The notes under the pieces were generated by a model that saw only the letters and a list, made by a program, of their open reading frames with translations, ran no database searches and was not told the DNA's origin. 16,193 nucleotides of DNA, from the NCBI GenBank assembly GCA_021736505.1, contig JAIPFU010000022.1, positions 1 to 16,193 on the forward strand, written 5' to 3'. The stretch comes from Spirochaetia bacterium. Its GTDB lineage: Bacteria > Spirochaetota > Spirochaetia > PWKH01. The stretch's first letter is position 1. Each line of letters starts with the position of its first letter. Position numbers and translations under genes: made by a program. This document shows positions 1 to 7,216 of the stretch, in pieces.

Positions 1-647
1 TGGTCATTGACGAATTTGCCCTTCCCGGGGAGCCTACTGATTCTGACAGCGCCTTACCCGGAGCCCATGGCTATATTGCCGGCCTTCGTTTTGCCAAGAC
101 CCTGCCATTAGGTATGCTTCACTTGAATCTGGAGGGGGCCTATACGGACCCGTATCTCTACTTACGGGATGCCCCAGATGAAGATGATACAAGTAAATAC
201 TCCTATCCTATTGATTTTATCGTTGAACGGCGCCAGTTCACCAATGGCAGCAAGGTAATGTCGGACCAGAATTTCCTCGGCTATGAATATGGAGGGGATG
301 CAGTTGTGATAGACCTGCAAGCTGGACTTTCATCCTTTAAGAATTGGGAGATCACCGGAGAGTTCATGTATATGCTCCATGGAACTCACAATCTGGATAC
401 TGAATGGCAAAAAGGTTCGGACGCGGCCTCAGCCGTAAGCCCGACGTCTGAATCCTTGGATGATCCGGCAAAGGATGCCGTTGAAAATACTCTTCTCCTT
501 GAGATAGCTGGTTCATACAATTTTCTGGAAAATGCCTCCGTTTTCGGCCAGCTGAATTGGATCAGCATTCAGAATATCGACAATGTGCAATCAAACGGCG
601 ATGCCTCTGACCTGCAGGCTGCATTGGGGCTGAGCTACTCTTTTTAA
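1..647 (+). CDS. Wzi-like outer-membrane beta-barrel protein, C-terminal part (5' end outside window)
   Basis: The reading frame is open from the first complete codon at position 3, so the ATG at 114 is internal and the gene is cut by the window edge; about 214 codons are visible. The visible part is the C-terminal portion of a beta-barrel: alternating hydrophobic and polar strands and a last strand ending in SYSF, with a terminal Phe as is usual for substrates of the outer-membrane assembly machinery. It is a clear paralogue of the minus-strand gene at 764-2419: both contain YTDPYLYLRD, then an RRQF segment, then FLGYEYG followed by an alternation of V/L-rich strands and a C-terminal LG(L/V)SYS. 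Family membership (capsule assembly Wzi type) is inferred from the better preserved paralogue. Capsule binding itself is not shown. A strong terminator follows 30 nt after the stop. Confidence 0.7.
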   Translation, partial: VIDEFALPGEPTDSDSALPGAHGYIAGLRFAKTLPLGMLHLNLEGAYTDPYLYLRDAPDEDDTSKYSYPIDFIVERRQFTNGSKVMSDQNFLGYEYGGDAVVIDLQAGLSSFKNWEITGEFMYMLHGTHNLDTEWQKGSDAASAVSPTSESLDDPAKDAVENTLLLEIAGSYNFLENASVFGQLNWISIQNIDNVQSNGDASDLQAALGLSYSF

Positions 648-677
648 AGCTTTAAATTAGGGGGTCAAGAGCTGAGA

Positions 678-706
678 AACGCAGGGAGAGAATCCCTGCG
701 TTTTTT
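678..706 (+). terminator. Rho-independent terminator after the first barrel gene
   Basis: A 10-bp perfect stem (AACGCAGGGA 678-687 with TCCCTGCGTT 693-702) encloses a 5-nt loop, and the run of T continues to 706. It lies 30 nt after the stop at 647. On the minus strand the stem is followed only by GTTT, so it is at best a weak terminator for the convergent gene. Confidence 0.9.
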
Positions 707-763
707 CTTCTTCCATTTCAGCTTTTTACTAAGATTTACCGTTAACTATGATTTAATTACTGA

Positions 764-2419
764 TTAATTAAGCGAATAAGAAACACCAAGACTGCCCTGC
801 ATATCCCAGCCTTCTTCTCCCGGCAAATTTCTTATGTTGTTTTTATGGATAAGATCATATCGCCCCCAAAGAGATAGCTTGTCGGAATGCATATACTCAG
901 CGCTGAGACTTCCTATAATAGTCCCCTCTACAATCCCGGAGGGCGTTACAAGGCTATTATCAAAATTTTCTTCTCCATCTCCATCTCCAATAGAAGTTTG
1001 AAGAGTATTCTCCCCATGCCTCATAAAAAAAAGCTCCAGTCCTGTCCGGAACTTACCCGGCAGATCATAGCCGAGTACTGCATTCAGCACCAAGACATCA
1101 CTTCCATACTCATACCCTAGAAATTTTTCTACCGGTTTAAAACCATAACCAATCACAAACTGGCGTCTGAAAGCTTTGAAATCAACCAGATCCCTGAGGT
1201 ATAGATAGGGGTCTGTATATACCAATTCAATTCCCCCATGGAAATAACCTGAAGCAGCTGGAACTGTCAGACGCAGTCCTCCTAGATGCCCAAATGTATT
1301 CGGCTGAGAGTTACTCTCCAGCGGAGCCCTAGCCTGATCAATAACAAACTGATAATAGAGACCCACCCCACTTTTAAGCATAATATCAAACTCCAGAGAG
1401 GCAATTGCATTGAACATTGACCGGTTATTCAAGTTGTGGAAAATATACACCGGGTTCAGGTACTGAGGATTCAAAACCTCATTCTGATACATGACATTTT
1501 CAGTTGCTGAAATGAGTATCTGCGGCAGAGGGCGAAACTCTACTCTGTGCCCAAGAAAAGCTTTAATGCCCTTAGACTGAACTTCGTCGTCTACTTCCAG
1601 CAAAGCGGGATGTTCCAAAAATACATAGGTAATCTCATACTTGAAATTATCATGATATGAGACAAAGCGCAGATGATCGTGAAAATCCGCATGGCTGCCT
1701 AAAATAAGATTTCCCGTCTCACCATTACCCCACTCCAGCAGATCCCTGCCCAAAGAGAAATTCCAGCCCTCCCCGCCAAATGTCTGAAAGGCACGGTAAG
1801 GAGTTTCAAAATCGACGAATTGTACATCAAAAAGATTTGAATTGAATCCAGACCCATAGATCACTGAAGAATCAGCTTCATCCCCGTCCAAATCATCAAT
1901 GGCGCCGAACCTATTCTTCTTATATTCAAGATCTAAATATGTATAGAGCCAAGAATGCAGGGATAACTCCATCCAGAGTTTTGCCGCCGGTGCACGTTCG
2001 TTATAACCAAAAGGCCAGTCTTCTTCCTGATCAAACTGACTCGTATTTGTATGGGCATAAGCTTCGAGAAAAACCTGGAACCCCAATTCGGCAGTAAGAT
2101 CTGATTCCTCCATGAATTTGAAAGAATTATTGATATTTCTTAATCCCCTCTGCAGTTGATCATACGTCCTCAGTCCTGACTGCGAGAGGGTTTCTCTGTC
2201 GATACGCTCCAGGATGCTCGTAAATTCATCAATACTCCAAGGTTTGGAATGAGACGGAGGAGCAAACATGGACTCAGCATAGAGATAATCTGCCATTGCA
2301 TAGAATTCACTGTCTACAGGAACTATACCTGCTCTATTTATCTCTTTGCCGAATACAGACGTTAGGAAAAAAAGGAGGGATACAAATGTCAGCAGGCTTA
2401 TGATTAGATTTTTTTTCAT
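764..2419 (-). CDS. Capsule assembly Wzi-family-like outer-membrane protein
   Basis: A 551-residue exported protein. Residues 1-24 form a signal peptide (MKKN, hydrophobic core, end SVFG). The N-terminal ~90 residues hold a small helical region with PVDSEFYAMADYLY and PWSIDEF, followed by a long beta-barrel. Segments that fit the Wzi family are GRDLLEWGNGETGNLILG near residue 225, the HR-x-E-F-R-P-L-P strand, and NPQYLNPVYIFH. The last strand ends SYSLN. Known Wzi binds capsular polysaccharide at the cell surface; in spirochaetes related barrels may have other surface roles, so the function is inferred. The start is supported by the signal peptide and a weak GGAT Shine-Dalgarno; the next ATG would destroy the signal peptide. 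It is convergent with, and paralogous to, the gene ending at 647. Confidence 0.65.
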   Translation of the reverse strand: MKKNLIISLLTFVSLLFFLTSVFGKEINRAGIVPVDSEFYAMADYLYAESMFAPPSHSKPWSIDEFTSILERIDRETLSQSGLRTYDQLQRGLRNINNSFKFMEESDLTAELGFQVFLEAYAHTNTSQFDQEEDWPFGYNERAPAAKLWMELSLHSWLYTYLDLEYKKNRFGAIDDLDGDEADSSVIYGSGFNSNLFDVQFVDFETPYRAFQTFGGEGWNFSLGRDLLEWGNGETGNLILGSHADFHDHLRFVSYHDNFKYEITYVFLEHPALLEVDDEVQSKGIKAFLGHRVEFRPLPQILISATENVMYQNEVLNPQYLNPVYIFHNLNNRSMFNAIASLEFDIMLKSGVGLYYQFVIDQARAPLESNSQPNTFGHLGGLRLTVPAASGYFHGGIELVYTDPYLYLRDLVDFKAFRRQFVIGYGFKPVEKFLGYEYGSDVLVLNAVLGYDLPGKFRTGLELFFMRHGENTLQTSIGDGDGEENFDNSLVTPSGIVEGTIIGSLSAEYMHSDKLSLWGRYDLIHKNNIRNLPGEEGWDMQGSLGVSYSLN

Positions 2420-2475
2420 CTTACAGCATCCAATTTTTTTCAGTATTTTCAGGATGTTACATGGATAACCTGCTT

Positions 2476-2504
2476 ATTCTAATAGCTAAAGAGATGGAAG
2501 TAAA
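2476..2504 (-). promoter_or_regulatory. Promoter of the Wzi-like gene
   Basis: On the minus strand TTTACT (2504-2499) and TAGAAT (2481-2476) are separated by 17 nt, matching sigma-70 consensus at 4/6 and 5/6. Predicted start near 2469, giving a leader of about 50 nt. Sequence match only. Confidence 0.5.
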
Positions 2505-2514
2505 GTTTAAATCT

Positions 2515-2540
2515 TAAAAAAGGGTGCTGATTAGCACCCC
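2515..2540 (-). terminator. Rho-independent terminator of the FKBP gene
   Basis: On the minus strand the 7-bp stem GGGTGCT/AGCACCC (arms 2522-2528 and 2533-2539, 4-nt loop) is followed by TTTTTT. It lies about 85 nt after the FKBP stop and just upstream of the Wzi-like promoter. On the plus strand it is followed by TTTT after an extra C, so weak bidirectional action is possible. Confidence 0.85.
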
Positions 2541-2622
2541 TTTTCATATCATCTCATTTTCTGACTGATATATTGTCTGGTGTATATCAATCTTTTGATC
2601 TTTCAATCAATCTTATTGATTA

Positions 2623-3432
2623 TTATTCAGCATCTTCAGGATTGATATCAAGCAGTTCCACTTCAAAAATCAGCAGTTCATTGGGCCCAATCACAGGAGC
2701 ACTGCCGGTTTCACCGTAACCAAGTTGGGGAGGAATGTAGAATCGGTATGTACTGCCCACGGACATCAGCTGGAGGCCTTCAGTCCAACCAGGAATAACG
2801 CCATTCAGAGGGAAGGTTACAGGTTCATCTCGTTCATAGGAACTGTCAAATACCTGCCCGTCAGTAAGAGTCCCTTCATAATGGACTTTAACTACATCAG
2901 TCTCTTTAGGCATTTGAGATTCATCACCTGCTTCAAGCACTTCATACTGCAGTCCGGATTCAGTTTCACTAATGTCATCATTAGCTCTGTTAGCTTCAAG
3001 GATTTCATTAGCTTTCTTCAAGTTCTCTTCTGCAGCTGCCTGCTGTGCAGCCTGCTGATCCGCTTCAATTTGAGCCTGGTATTCTTGAAGAGCCTGATTC
3101 ATAGCTTCTACAGTCAAGAGCGGTTCTTCACCATATATAGCATCCTTCATGGCCTGGGTAAAATAATCTACATCAACATCAATACCCTGTTGTGCAAAAT
3201 TCTGGGCAGACAGATACCCGAAGGCATAACTAAATCTACTTTTTAACGATTCAGGAGCATCCATTCCTTCAAATACTTCTTCTGCTTCTTCCACAGCTTC
3301 ACTGGCTTCGGGAGCCTCTTCGCTTGTTTCAGTTTCCATTTCAGCAGGTCCCTCCTGCTGACCCTTTGCTAAAAGAGTCCCAAAGGGAAGAACAAGGAAA
3401 ATCATCAGTGCAAATACAATTGTTTTTTTCAT
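2623..3432 (-). CDS. Exported FKBP-type peptidyl-prolyl cis-trans isomerase (FkpA/Mip-like)
   Basis: A 269-residue protein that catalyses prolyl cis-trans isomerisation, probably in the periplasm. Residues 1-22 are a signal peptide (MKKTIVF...GTLLA, then KGQQEG); no lipobox cysteine is seen. Residues 28-58 are an acidic Glu/Ala linker. Residues 60-155 match the helical FKBP dimerisation domain (FGYLSAQNFAQQGI, then a Gln/Ala-rich coiled helix). Residues 178-263 are the FKBP catalytic domain, with VHYEGTLTDGQVFDSSY, VIPGWTEGLQLMSVG and YIPPQLGYGE all intact. The start at 3432 is chosen over the ATG at 3444 because the Shine-Dalgarno AGGATGG sits 8 nt before 3432 and overlaps the upstream ATG. 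It is divergent from the diguanylate cyclase gene. It most likely acts as a general envelope folding factor; the partner proteins are unknown. Confidence 0.9.
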   Translation of the reverse strand: MKKTIVFALMIFLVLPFGTLLAKGQQEGPAEMETETSEEAPEASEAVEEAEEVFEGMDAPESLKSRFSYAFGYLSAQNFAQQGIDVDVDYFTQAMKDAIYGEEPLLTVEAMNQALQEYQAQIEADQQAAQQAAAEENLKKANEILEANRANDDISETESGLQYEVLEAGDESQMPKETDVVKVHYEGTLTDGQVFDSSYERDEPVTFPLNGVIPGWTEGLQLMSVGSTYRFYIPPQLGYGETGSAPVIGPNELLIFEVELLDINPEDAE

Positions 3433-3524
3433 CAGAATAACCATCCTATTTTTGTGTTATTATTCAATGTAACAATTTTTCAGCTGTGACGTAAAGAGTA
3501 AATGTATGTTTTCTTCAATTCCCC

Positions 3525-3553
3525 TTGTAAGTATAATATTGAGCACCTATAAT
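3525..3553 (+). promoter_or_regulatory. Promoter of the diguanylate cyclase gene, placed for a leaderless mRNA
   Basis: TTGTAA (3525-3530) and a perfect TATAAT (3548-3553) are 17 nt apart. The -10 box ends 6 nt before the ATG at 3560, so the predicted +1 falls on or beside the start codon. A second TATAAT lies at 3532-3537 without a good -35 box; if used it would give a leader of about 16 nt. Confidence 0.55.
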
Positions 3554-3559
3554 AAAAGC

Positions 3560-5461
3560 ATGAAAAATGTAATCTTTTTCCTGGCTTCAGTTGTAGTCAT
3601 TATCCTACTAGGCTTAAATATAACCTTCATGCTGCTCCAGCAGGAAGCTGAACCAATCATTCAGGGGGCAATCGACAGCTCTCACATAGATTTTCATAAT
3701 AATGAAACAACATGGCTGCGCGGTGAATGGGATTTCATTCCTGAACAGTTTTCGGATCCCTCCGAATTCAGAGGCAGCACCACGCCATTCAATACTGATT
3801 CCATAACAGTCCCGGTTTCATGGCACTCAGACATAAACAGTCATCTGAATTTGGAAAGGAACTCCTTCGGCACCTATCATCTTCAGATTAAAATCCCGGA
3901 AGACAGCGGACAGCTGGGGATATACATTCCCTGGATCAATACAGCTTACACCTGCTACATTGATGAAGAGTTAATGATAGAGGTGGGAACACCTGGGAAA
4001 GACAGGCAATCCCACGAACCGCAGTATTTACCCGCTGTTTTCAATTTTATGCCTGATGGAAATACTGTTGATATTGTTCTGCACGTCAGTAATTTCTCAC
4101 ACAGAGACAGCGGACTGATGAGACCAATAATCTTCGGAAGCAGTAAAAGCATTTCACGGCTCTTTCAGACGACAAATAATTCTTCCATCTTTCTTTCCGG
4201 TATAATGTTCATGGCCACCGCTTCCCTCCTTATGCTCTACGCTTCACCGATTGAGAATAGACGTCTTCTGTATATAGCAATTTTAACTGCTGCCATCGGA
4301 ATCCGCACAACCTTAGGGAATACAATGGTACTGAATCAAGTTTTCCCCTTCATCCCCTGGACCGTAAGCATCAGAATTGAATATATTACTGTACCAATAG
4401 CAATTATTGCTTTTACATACTATATCGCCTCAACCTTTCCAGATTTTTTTTCCCGTAAGATACTCAGCGTTTTCAAATGGATAAGCATCATATTCAGCAT
4501 CATCATTTTAACTACCCCCCATACCATTTACGGCTTAGGTCTCAAACTTTACTACATTCTGATCGTCATCTATTTTCTGTACTGGCTCTATATTATGATT
4601 AAGGGACACATCTGGAAAAATACGAATAATCAAATTATCTTTATTACGGCAACGGTTTTCGGCATCCTCACGCTCATTGACTTGCTGGCATATTCTGTGG
4701 ATAAACAAAAATTCATACCTATTGAATTCTCTTCCATCGGGCTATTTATATTCATCTTCGGTGAAGTGTATATTGCTGCGGATGATTTTATAAAAGCGCT
4801 AAAGACTTCACAGGAGTTGACCCAGGAACTTGAGATCAAGGTGAATGAAAGAACTCTGAAACTCAAGGAGGCTAACCAGAAACTCTACAGGATGGCATCT
4901 ATGGATGACCTTACTGGCCTGTGGAACAGAAATGAGCTTCAAAAGCGTACAGAGGAGGAATCCTATCGTCACAACAGATATTATAATTCAGTAACTCCAT
5001 TTTTTTGTGTTCTCTATATGGATCTGGATAATTTCAAGTATTTTAATGATACCTTTACTCATGATACTGGTGATTTCATACTTAGGGAGTTCGGAAAACT
5101 GCTTGTTAAATCTTCTCGGCGTTCTGATTCCATTTTCCGTGTTGGAGGGGATGAATTCATCATGTTCCTGCCAAGGACTGATACGGCAGGGGCTATTAGA
5201 ATATCCCGGAGAATACTTGAGGGTATTACCAAAATCAACAAGCTTGTTGAGAAACGAGAGAGCGCTTTGGTTGGGGAAGGTAAATCCATAGAATTACCGG
5301 TTGAAAAATATTTAACCTGTTCCATTGGAATAGGAATCCACGGATATAAGGAGCTGAATATTGAGCGGCTTATTCAGTATGCCGACACGGCACTGCTTAA
5401 GGCTAAAGAGACGGGTAAAAACCGTTACTATATTTTTAATTCGTTAAATGAATCCTCTTAG
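3560..5461 (+). CDS. Membrane diguanylate cyclase, 7TMR-DISM sensor plus GGDEF
   Basis: Makes cyclic di-GMP from two GTP. From the ATG at 3560 the product is 633 residues: signal anchor 3-25; an extracytoplasmic jelly-roll-like domain of about 30-200 (LRGEWDFIPEQF, VPVSWHS, YIPWINTAYTCYIDEE, VSNFSHRDSG), as found beside 7TMR-DISM regions; a seven-helix region at about 208-405; a coiled linker at 410-445 (TQELEIKVNERTLKLKEANQ); and a GGDEF domain at 446-633. The domain has DDLTGLWNR, the metal-site segment YMDLDNF, GGDEF at 529-533 and an RxxD inhibitory site (RRSD, 520-523) exactly five residues before it. The enzyme should therefore be active and product-inhibited. No EAL domain is present. 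An in-frame ATG at 3506 would add 18 atypical residues before the anchor; neither start has a convincing Shine-Dalgarno. The ligand of the sensor domain is unknown. Confidence 0.9.
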   Translation: MKNVIFFLASVVVIILLGLNITFMLLQQEAEPIIQGAIDSSHIDFHNNETTWLRGEWDFIPEQFSDPSEFRGSTTPFNTDSITVPVSWHSDINSHLNLERNSFGTYHLQIKIPEDSGQLGIYIPWINTAYTCYIDEELMIEVGTPGKDRQSHEPQYLPAVFNFMPDGNTVDIVLHVSNFSHRDSGLMRPIIFGSSKSISRLFQTTNNSSIFLSGIMFMATASLLMLYASPIENRRLLYIAILTAAIGIRTTLGNTMVLNQVFPFIPWTVSIRIEYITVPIAIIAFTYYIASTFPDFFSRKILSVFKWISIIFSIIILTTPHTIYGLGLKLYYILIVIYFLYWLYIMIKGHIWKNTNNQIIFITATVFGILTLIDLLAYSVDKQKFIPIEFSSIGLFIFIFGEVYIAADDFIKALKTSQELTQELEIKVNERTLKLKEANQKLYRMASMDDLTGLWNRNELQKRTEEESYRHNRYYNSVTPFFCVLYMDLDNFKYFNDTFTHDTGDFILREFGKLLVKSSRRSDSIFRVGGDEFIMFLPRTDTAGAIRISRRILEGITKINKLVEKRESALVGEGKSIELPVEKYLTCSIGIGIHGYKELNIERLIQYADTALLKAKETGKNRYYIFNSLNESS

Positions 5462-5580
5462 CTTCTCTGCAAAAATATCTGCCTAAGGCTTTCAGCAAAA
5501 GTCTTATATCTGCATCTGCAAAAGTCTCATAATATCACACGTCATTGATTGGCTCTCCATGCTTGCGCTTGCCCCCGGCC

Positions 5581-5612
5581 TACGTGTCATATGACAAAAG
5601 GCTTTGTCATAT
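5581..5612. repeat. Palindromic element, copy 1 (right arm truncated)
   Basis: These 32 bp are identical to 5726-5757 of copy 2. They contain the 12-bp palindrome TGTCATATGACA (5585-5596), the loop AGGC and the start of the right arm, forming a 10-bp hairpin (5589-5598 with 5603-5612). After 5612 the right arm diverges; GCC follows where the full element would have continued. Confidence 0.8.
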
Positions 5613-5724
5613 TTGCCTCAGTGAAGCATTATTTTTTGGTATCCTGATACTTCCGCTATGAAAAACGCCATTTTATGCAGCAAAAGCGCTATTTCTAATA
5701 TGCAGCACAAAACAATCAGGCCTT

Positions 5725-5766
5725 ATACGTGTCATATGACAAAAGGCTTTGTCATATGACACGTAT
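5725..5766. repeat. Palindromic element, copy 2: 19-bp perfect stem with tetraloop
   Basis: Arms 5725-5743 and 5748-5766 are perfectly complementary around the loop AGGC. Each arm contains the 12-bp palindrome TGTCATATGACA (5730-5741 and 5750-5761), so the structure is a palindrome of palindromes with 20 bp between the two inner centres. It lies 17 nt past the stop of the minus-strand permease. No T-run follows on that strand, so it is not a classical terminator; it could stabilise the 3' end, bind protein, or be a REP/MITE-like repeat. Confidence 0.85.
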
Positions 5767-5782
5767 GTTGAATAGTTCAGAC

Positions 5783-7072
5783 TTATTCAGCCGGACTTTC
5801 CTTTAGATTCAATGATTTCGGCAGAATTAAATTCAGAATGATACCAACGAATGTTGCCAAAGCTACACCGGATAAATCAAAATTCAAAGCTTCATTGATT
5901 GGGAAAAAAAGTTTCCCGCCGCCGATTCCTAGAACAAGAATAACAGATGTGATAGTAAGATTCCTCTTGCAGCTGTAATCCACTCCACTCTCAACTACGG
6001 TCCGTATTCCGGCACTCGCGATAATGCCGAAGAGCATCATGGAAACCCCTCCCATCACTGGTCCGGGAATAGTCTGTATGATGGCCCCTACCTTCGGGAT
6101 AAACGATAAAACCGAGGCTATGACTGCGGCTCCCCCGATGACCCATACACTGTAGACTCGGCTGATGGCCATAACACCAATATTTTCTCCATAGGTGGTA
6201 TTCGGCGGCCCTCCGAATAGAGCTGCAAAGGACGTGGCCAGACCGTCTCCAGCAAGGGTTCTATGAAGGCCGGGATTTTTATAGAAATCTTTTCCCACAA
6301 CTTTCCCTAGAACCATGGTGTCGCCTAAATGTTCCGCTATGGTAGCTAAACTGACAAGAAGAAAGGTAATAATCGGGACAATGCCGAATTTCGGAATCTG
6401 CGGTCGTGTAATGCCTAACCAGGAGGCTTCACGAACGGTGCTAAAATCTATCAGGGCAAATACTGGAGAAATAGAACCCATAATGATAGTAAAAATATAA
6501 CCGCCCACTATTGCGATAAGTATGGGGATAACCGTAAAAAACCCTTTCAGCACCAGGGATGCTGTAACGGCGATACCCAAGGTTACAGCAGCAATAAGGA
6601 CATGAATCAGGGAATAATTGCCAGATCCGTCATACATGGACTGTTCCATAGCTACTGGAGCCAGGGTCAGCCCAATTACCATAATAACGCTTCCTATTAC
6701 TACAGGAGGAAGGACCCTGTCCAACCAGCCGGTACCTGTCTGTTTTATAATAACTGCGGTGAGACAATAAAAGAGTCCCGTAATAAAAGCAGCCCCCATG
6801 GCATATTCAACACCGAAAGAGCTGCTTACAGCAACAATAGGAGAGATGAAGGCAAATGAGGAACCTAGAAAGGCAGGTACCTTGCCTTGAGTTACGATAA
6901 TATAAATGAGAGTTCCAATACCCGCGGTAAACAAAGCTGTAGAAGGATTCAATCCCGTCAGCAGCGGAACAAGAATGGTTGCCCCGAACATGGCAAAGAC
7001 ATGCTGAAAACTGAGAGGTATCCAGCGCTTGAGCGGCGGCTTTTCATGAAGGCCGATTGTTTCTTGTGACAT
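5783..7072 (-). CDS. uraA: Uracil permease (NCS2 family, UraA-like)
   Basis: A 429-residue inner-membrane proton symporter for uracil, the same length as the E. coli protein. Signature segments are QHVFAMFGATILVP (residues 23-36), GKVPAFLGSSFAFI, VIGLTLAPVA, TIAEHLGD (with the transport-site Glu) and PNTTYGENIGVMA (second key Glu). Roughly 12-14 hydrophobic segments follow the NCS2 pattern. The start at 7072 is chosen because AAAGGAG sits 5 nt upstream and MSQETIGLHEKPP is the natural N terminus; the open frame runs on to 7207 but that stretch is leader and promoter. No pyrimidine gene or PyrR-type attenuator is seen nearby. Uracil is the best guess of substrate; xanthine/urate members of the family differ in these motifs. 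The gene is downstream of the fumarase genes but has its own promoter. Confidence 0.9.
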   Translation of the reverse strand: MSQETIGLHEKPPLKRWIPLSFQHVFAMFGATILVPLLTGLNPSTALFTAGIGTLIYIIVTQGKVPAFLGSSFAFISPIVAVSSSFGVEYAMGAAFITGLFYCLTAVIIKQTGTGWLDRVLPPVVIGSVIMVIGLTLAPVAMEQSMYDGSGNYSLIHVLIAAVTLGIAVTASLVLKGFFTVIPILIAIVGGYIFTIIMGSISPVFALIDFSTVREASWLGITRPQIPKFGIVPIITFLLVSLATIAEHLGDTMVLGKVVGKDFYKNPGLHRTLAGDGLATSFAALFGGPPNTTYGENIGVMAISRVYSVWVIGGAAVIASVLSFIPKVGAIIQTIPGPVMGGVSMMLFGIIASAGIRTVVESGVDYSCKRNLTITSVILVLGIGGGKLFFPINEALNFDLSGVALATFVGIILNLILPKSLNLKESPAE

Positions 7073-7125
7073 ATATACTCCTTTCGCTGCCGAATTCTTG
7101 TTCACAGCGGTAATACAAATTGTCA

Positions 7126-7156
7126 AGTATATAGCCAAAATGAATAAAAATGTCAA
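7126..7156 (-). promoter_or_regulatory. Promoter of the uracil permease gene
   Basis: On the minus strand a perfect TTGACA (7156-7151) is followed after 17 nt by TATATA (7133-7128), or after 19 nt by TATACT (7131-7126). A second TTGACA at 7126-7121 lacks a matching -10. The leader, about 50 nt, has a small CGCTG/CAGCG inverted repeat just before the Shine-Dalgarno AAAGGAG. Confidence 0.6.
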
Positions 7157-7216
7157 GGTTATTACATAAATATACCAATTTTTGTATATTTTTGCTGTTT
7201 TTGTCAAACAGTTGAT

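Larger units (their letters stand above)
5462..5782. other. Non-coding spacer between convergent genes, carrying palindromes
   Basis: These 321 nt separate the stops of the diguanylate cyclase and the uracil permease. No credible ORF is seen. They hold two copies of a palindromic element (listed separately) and, in 5465-5700, some short degenerate repeats such as GCAAAAGTCT and ATGCAGCA. No canonical terminator with a T-run is visible for either flanking gene. Confidence 0.6.

Noticed and set aside
2725..3246. 173-codon plus-strand ORF opposite the FKBP gene.
   Set aside because: The minus strand encodes a complete FKBP protein with intact motifs; the plus-strand product has no recognisable features.
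5725..5766. Palindrome read as an intrinsic terminator of the uracil permease.
   Set aside because: No T-run follows on the minus strand, and the AT-rich nested symmetry is unlike the GC-rich terminator stems at 678 and 2515.
5581..5766. Two similar palindromes considered as a CRISPR-like array.
   Set aside because: Only two copies, one truncated, 145 bp apart, with no regular spacers and no cas genes.
7073..7207. N-terminal extension of the uracil permease to an ATG at 7207.
   Set aside because: The strong Shine-Dalgarno and family-like N terminus place the start at 7072; the extension overlaps the TTGACA promoter and has no homology to the family.
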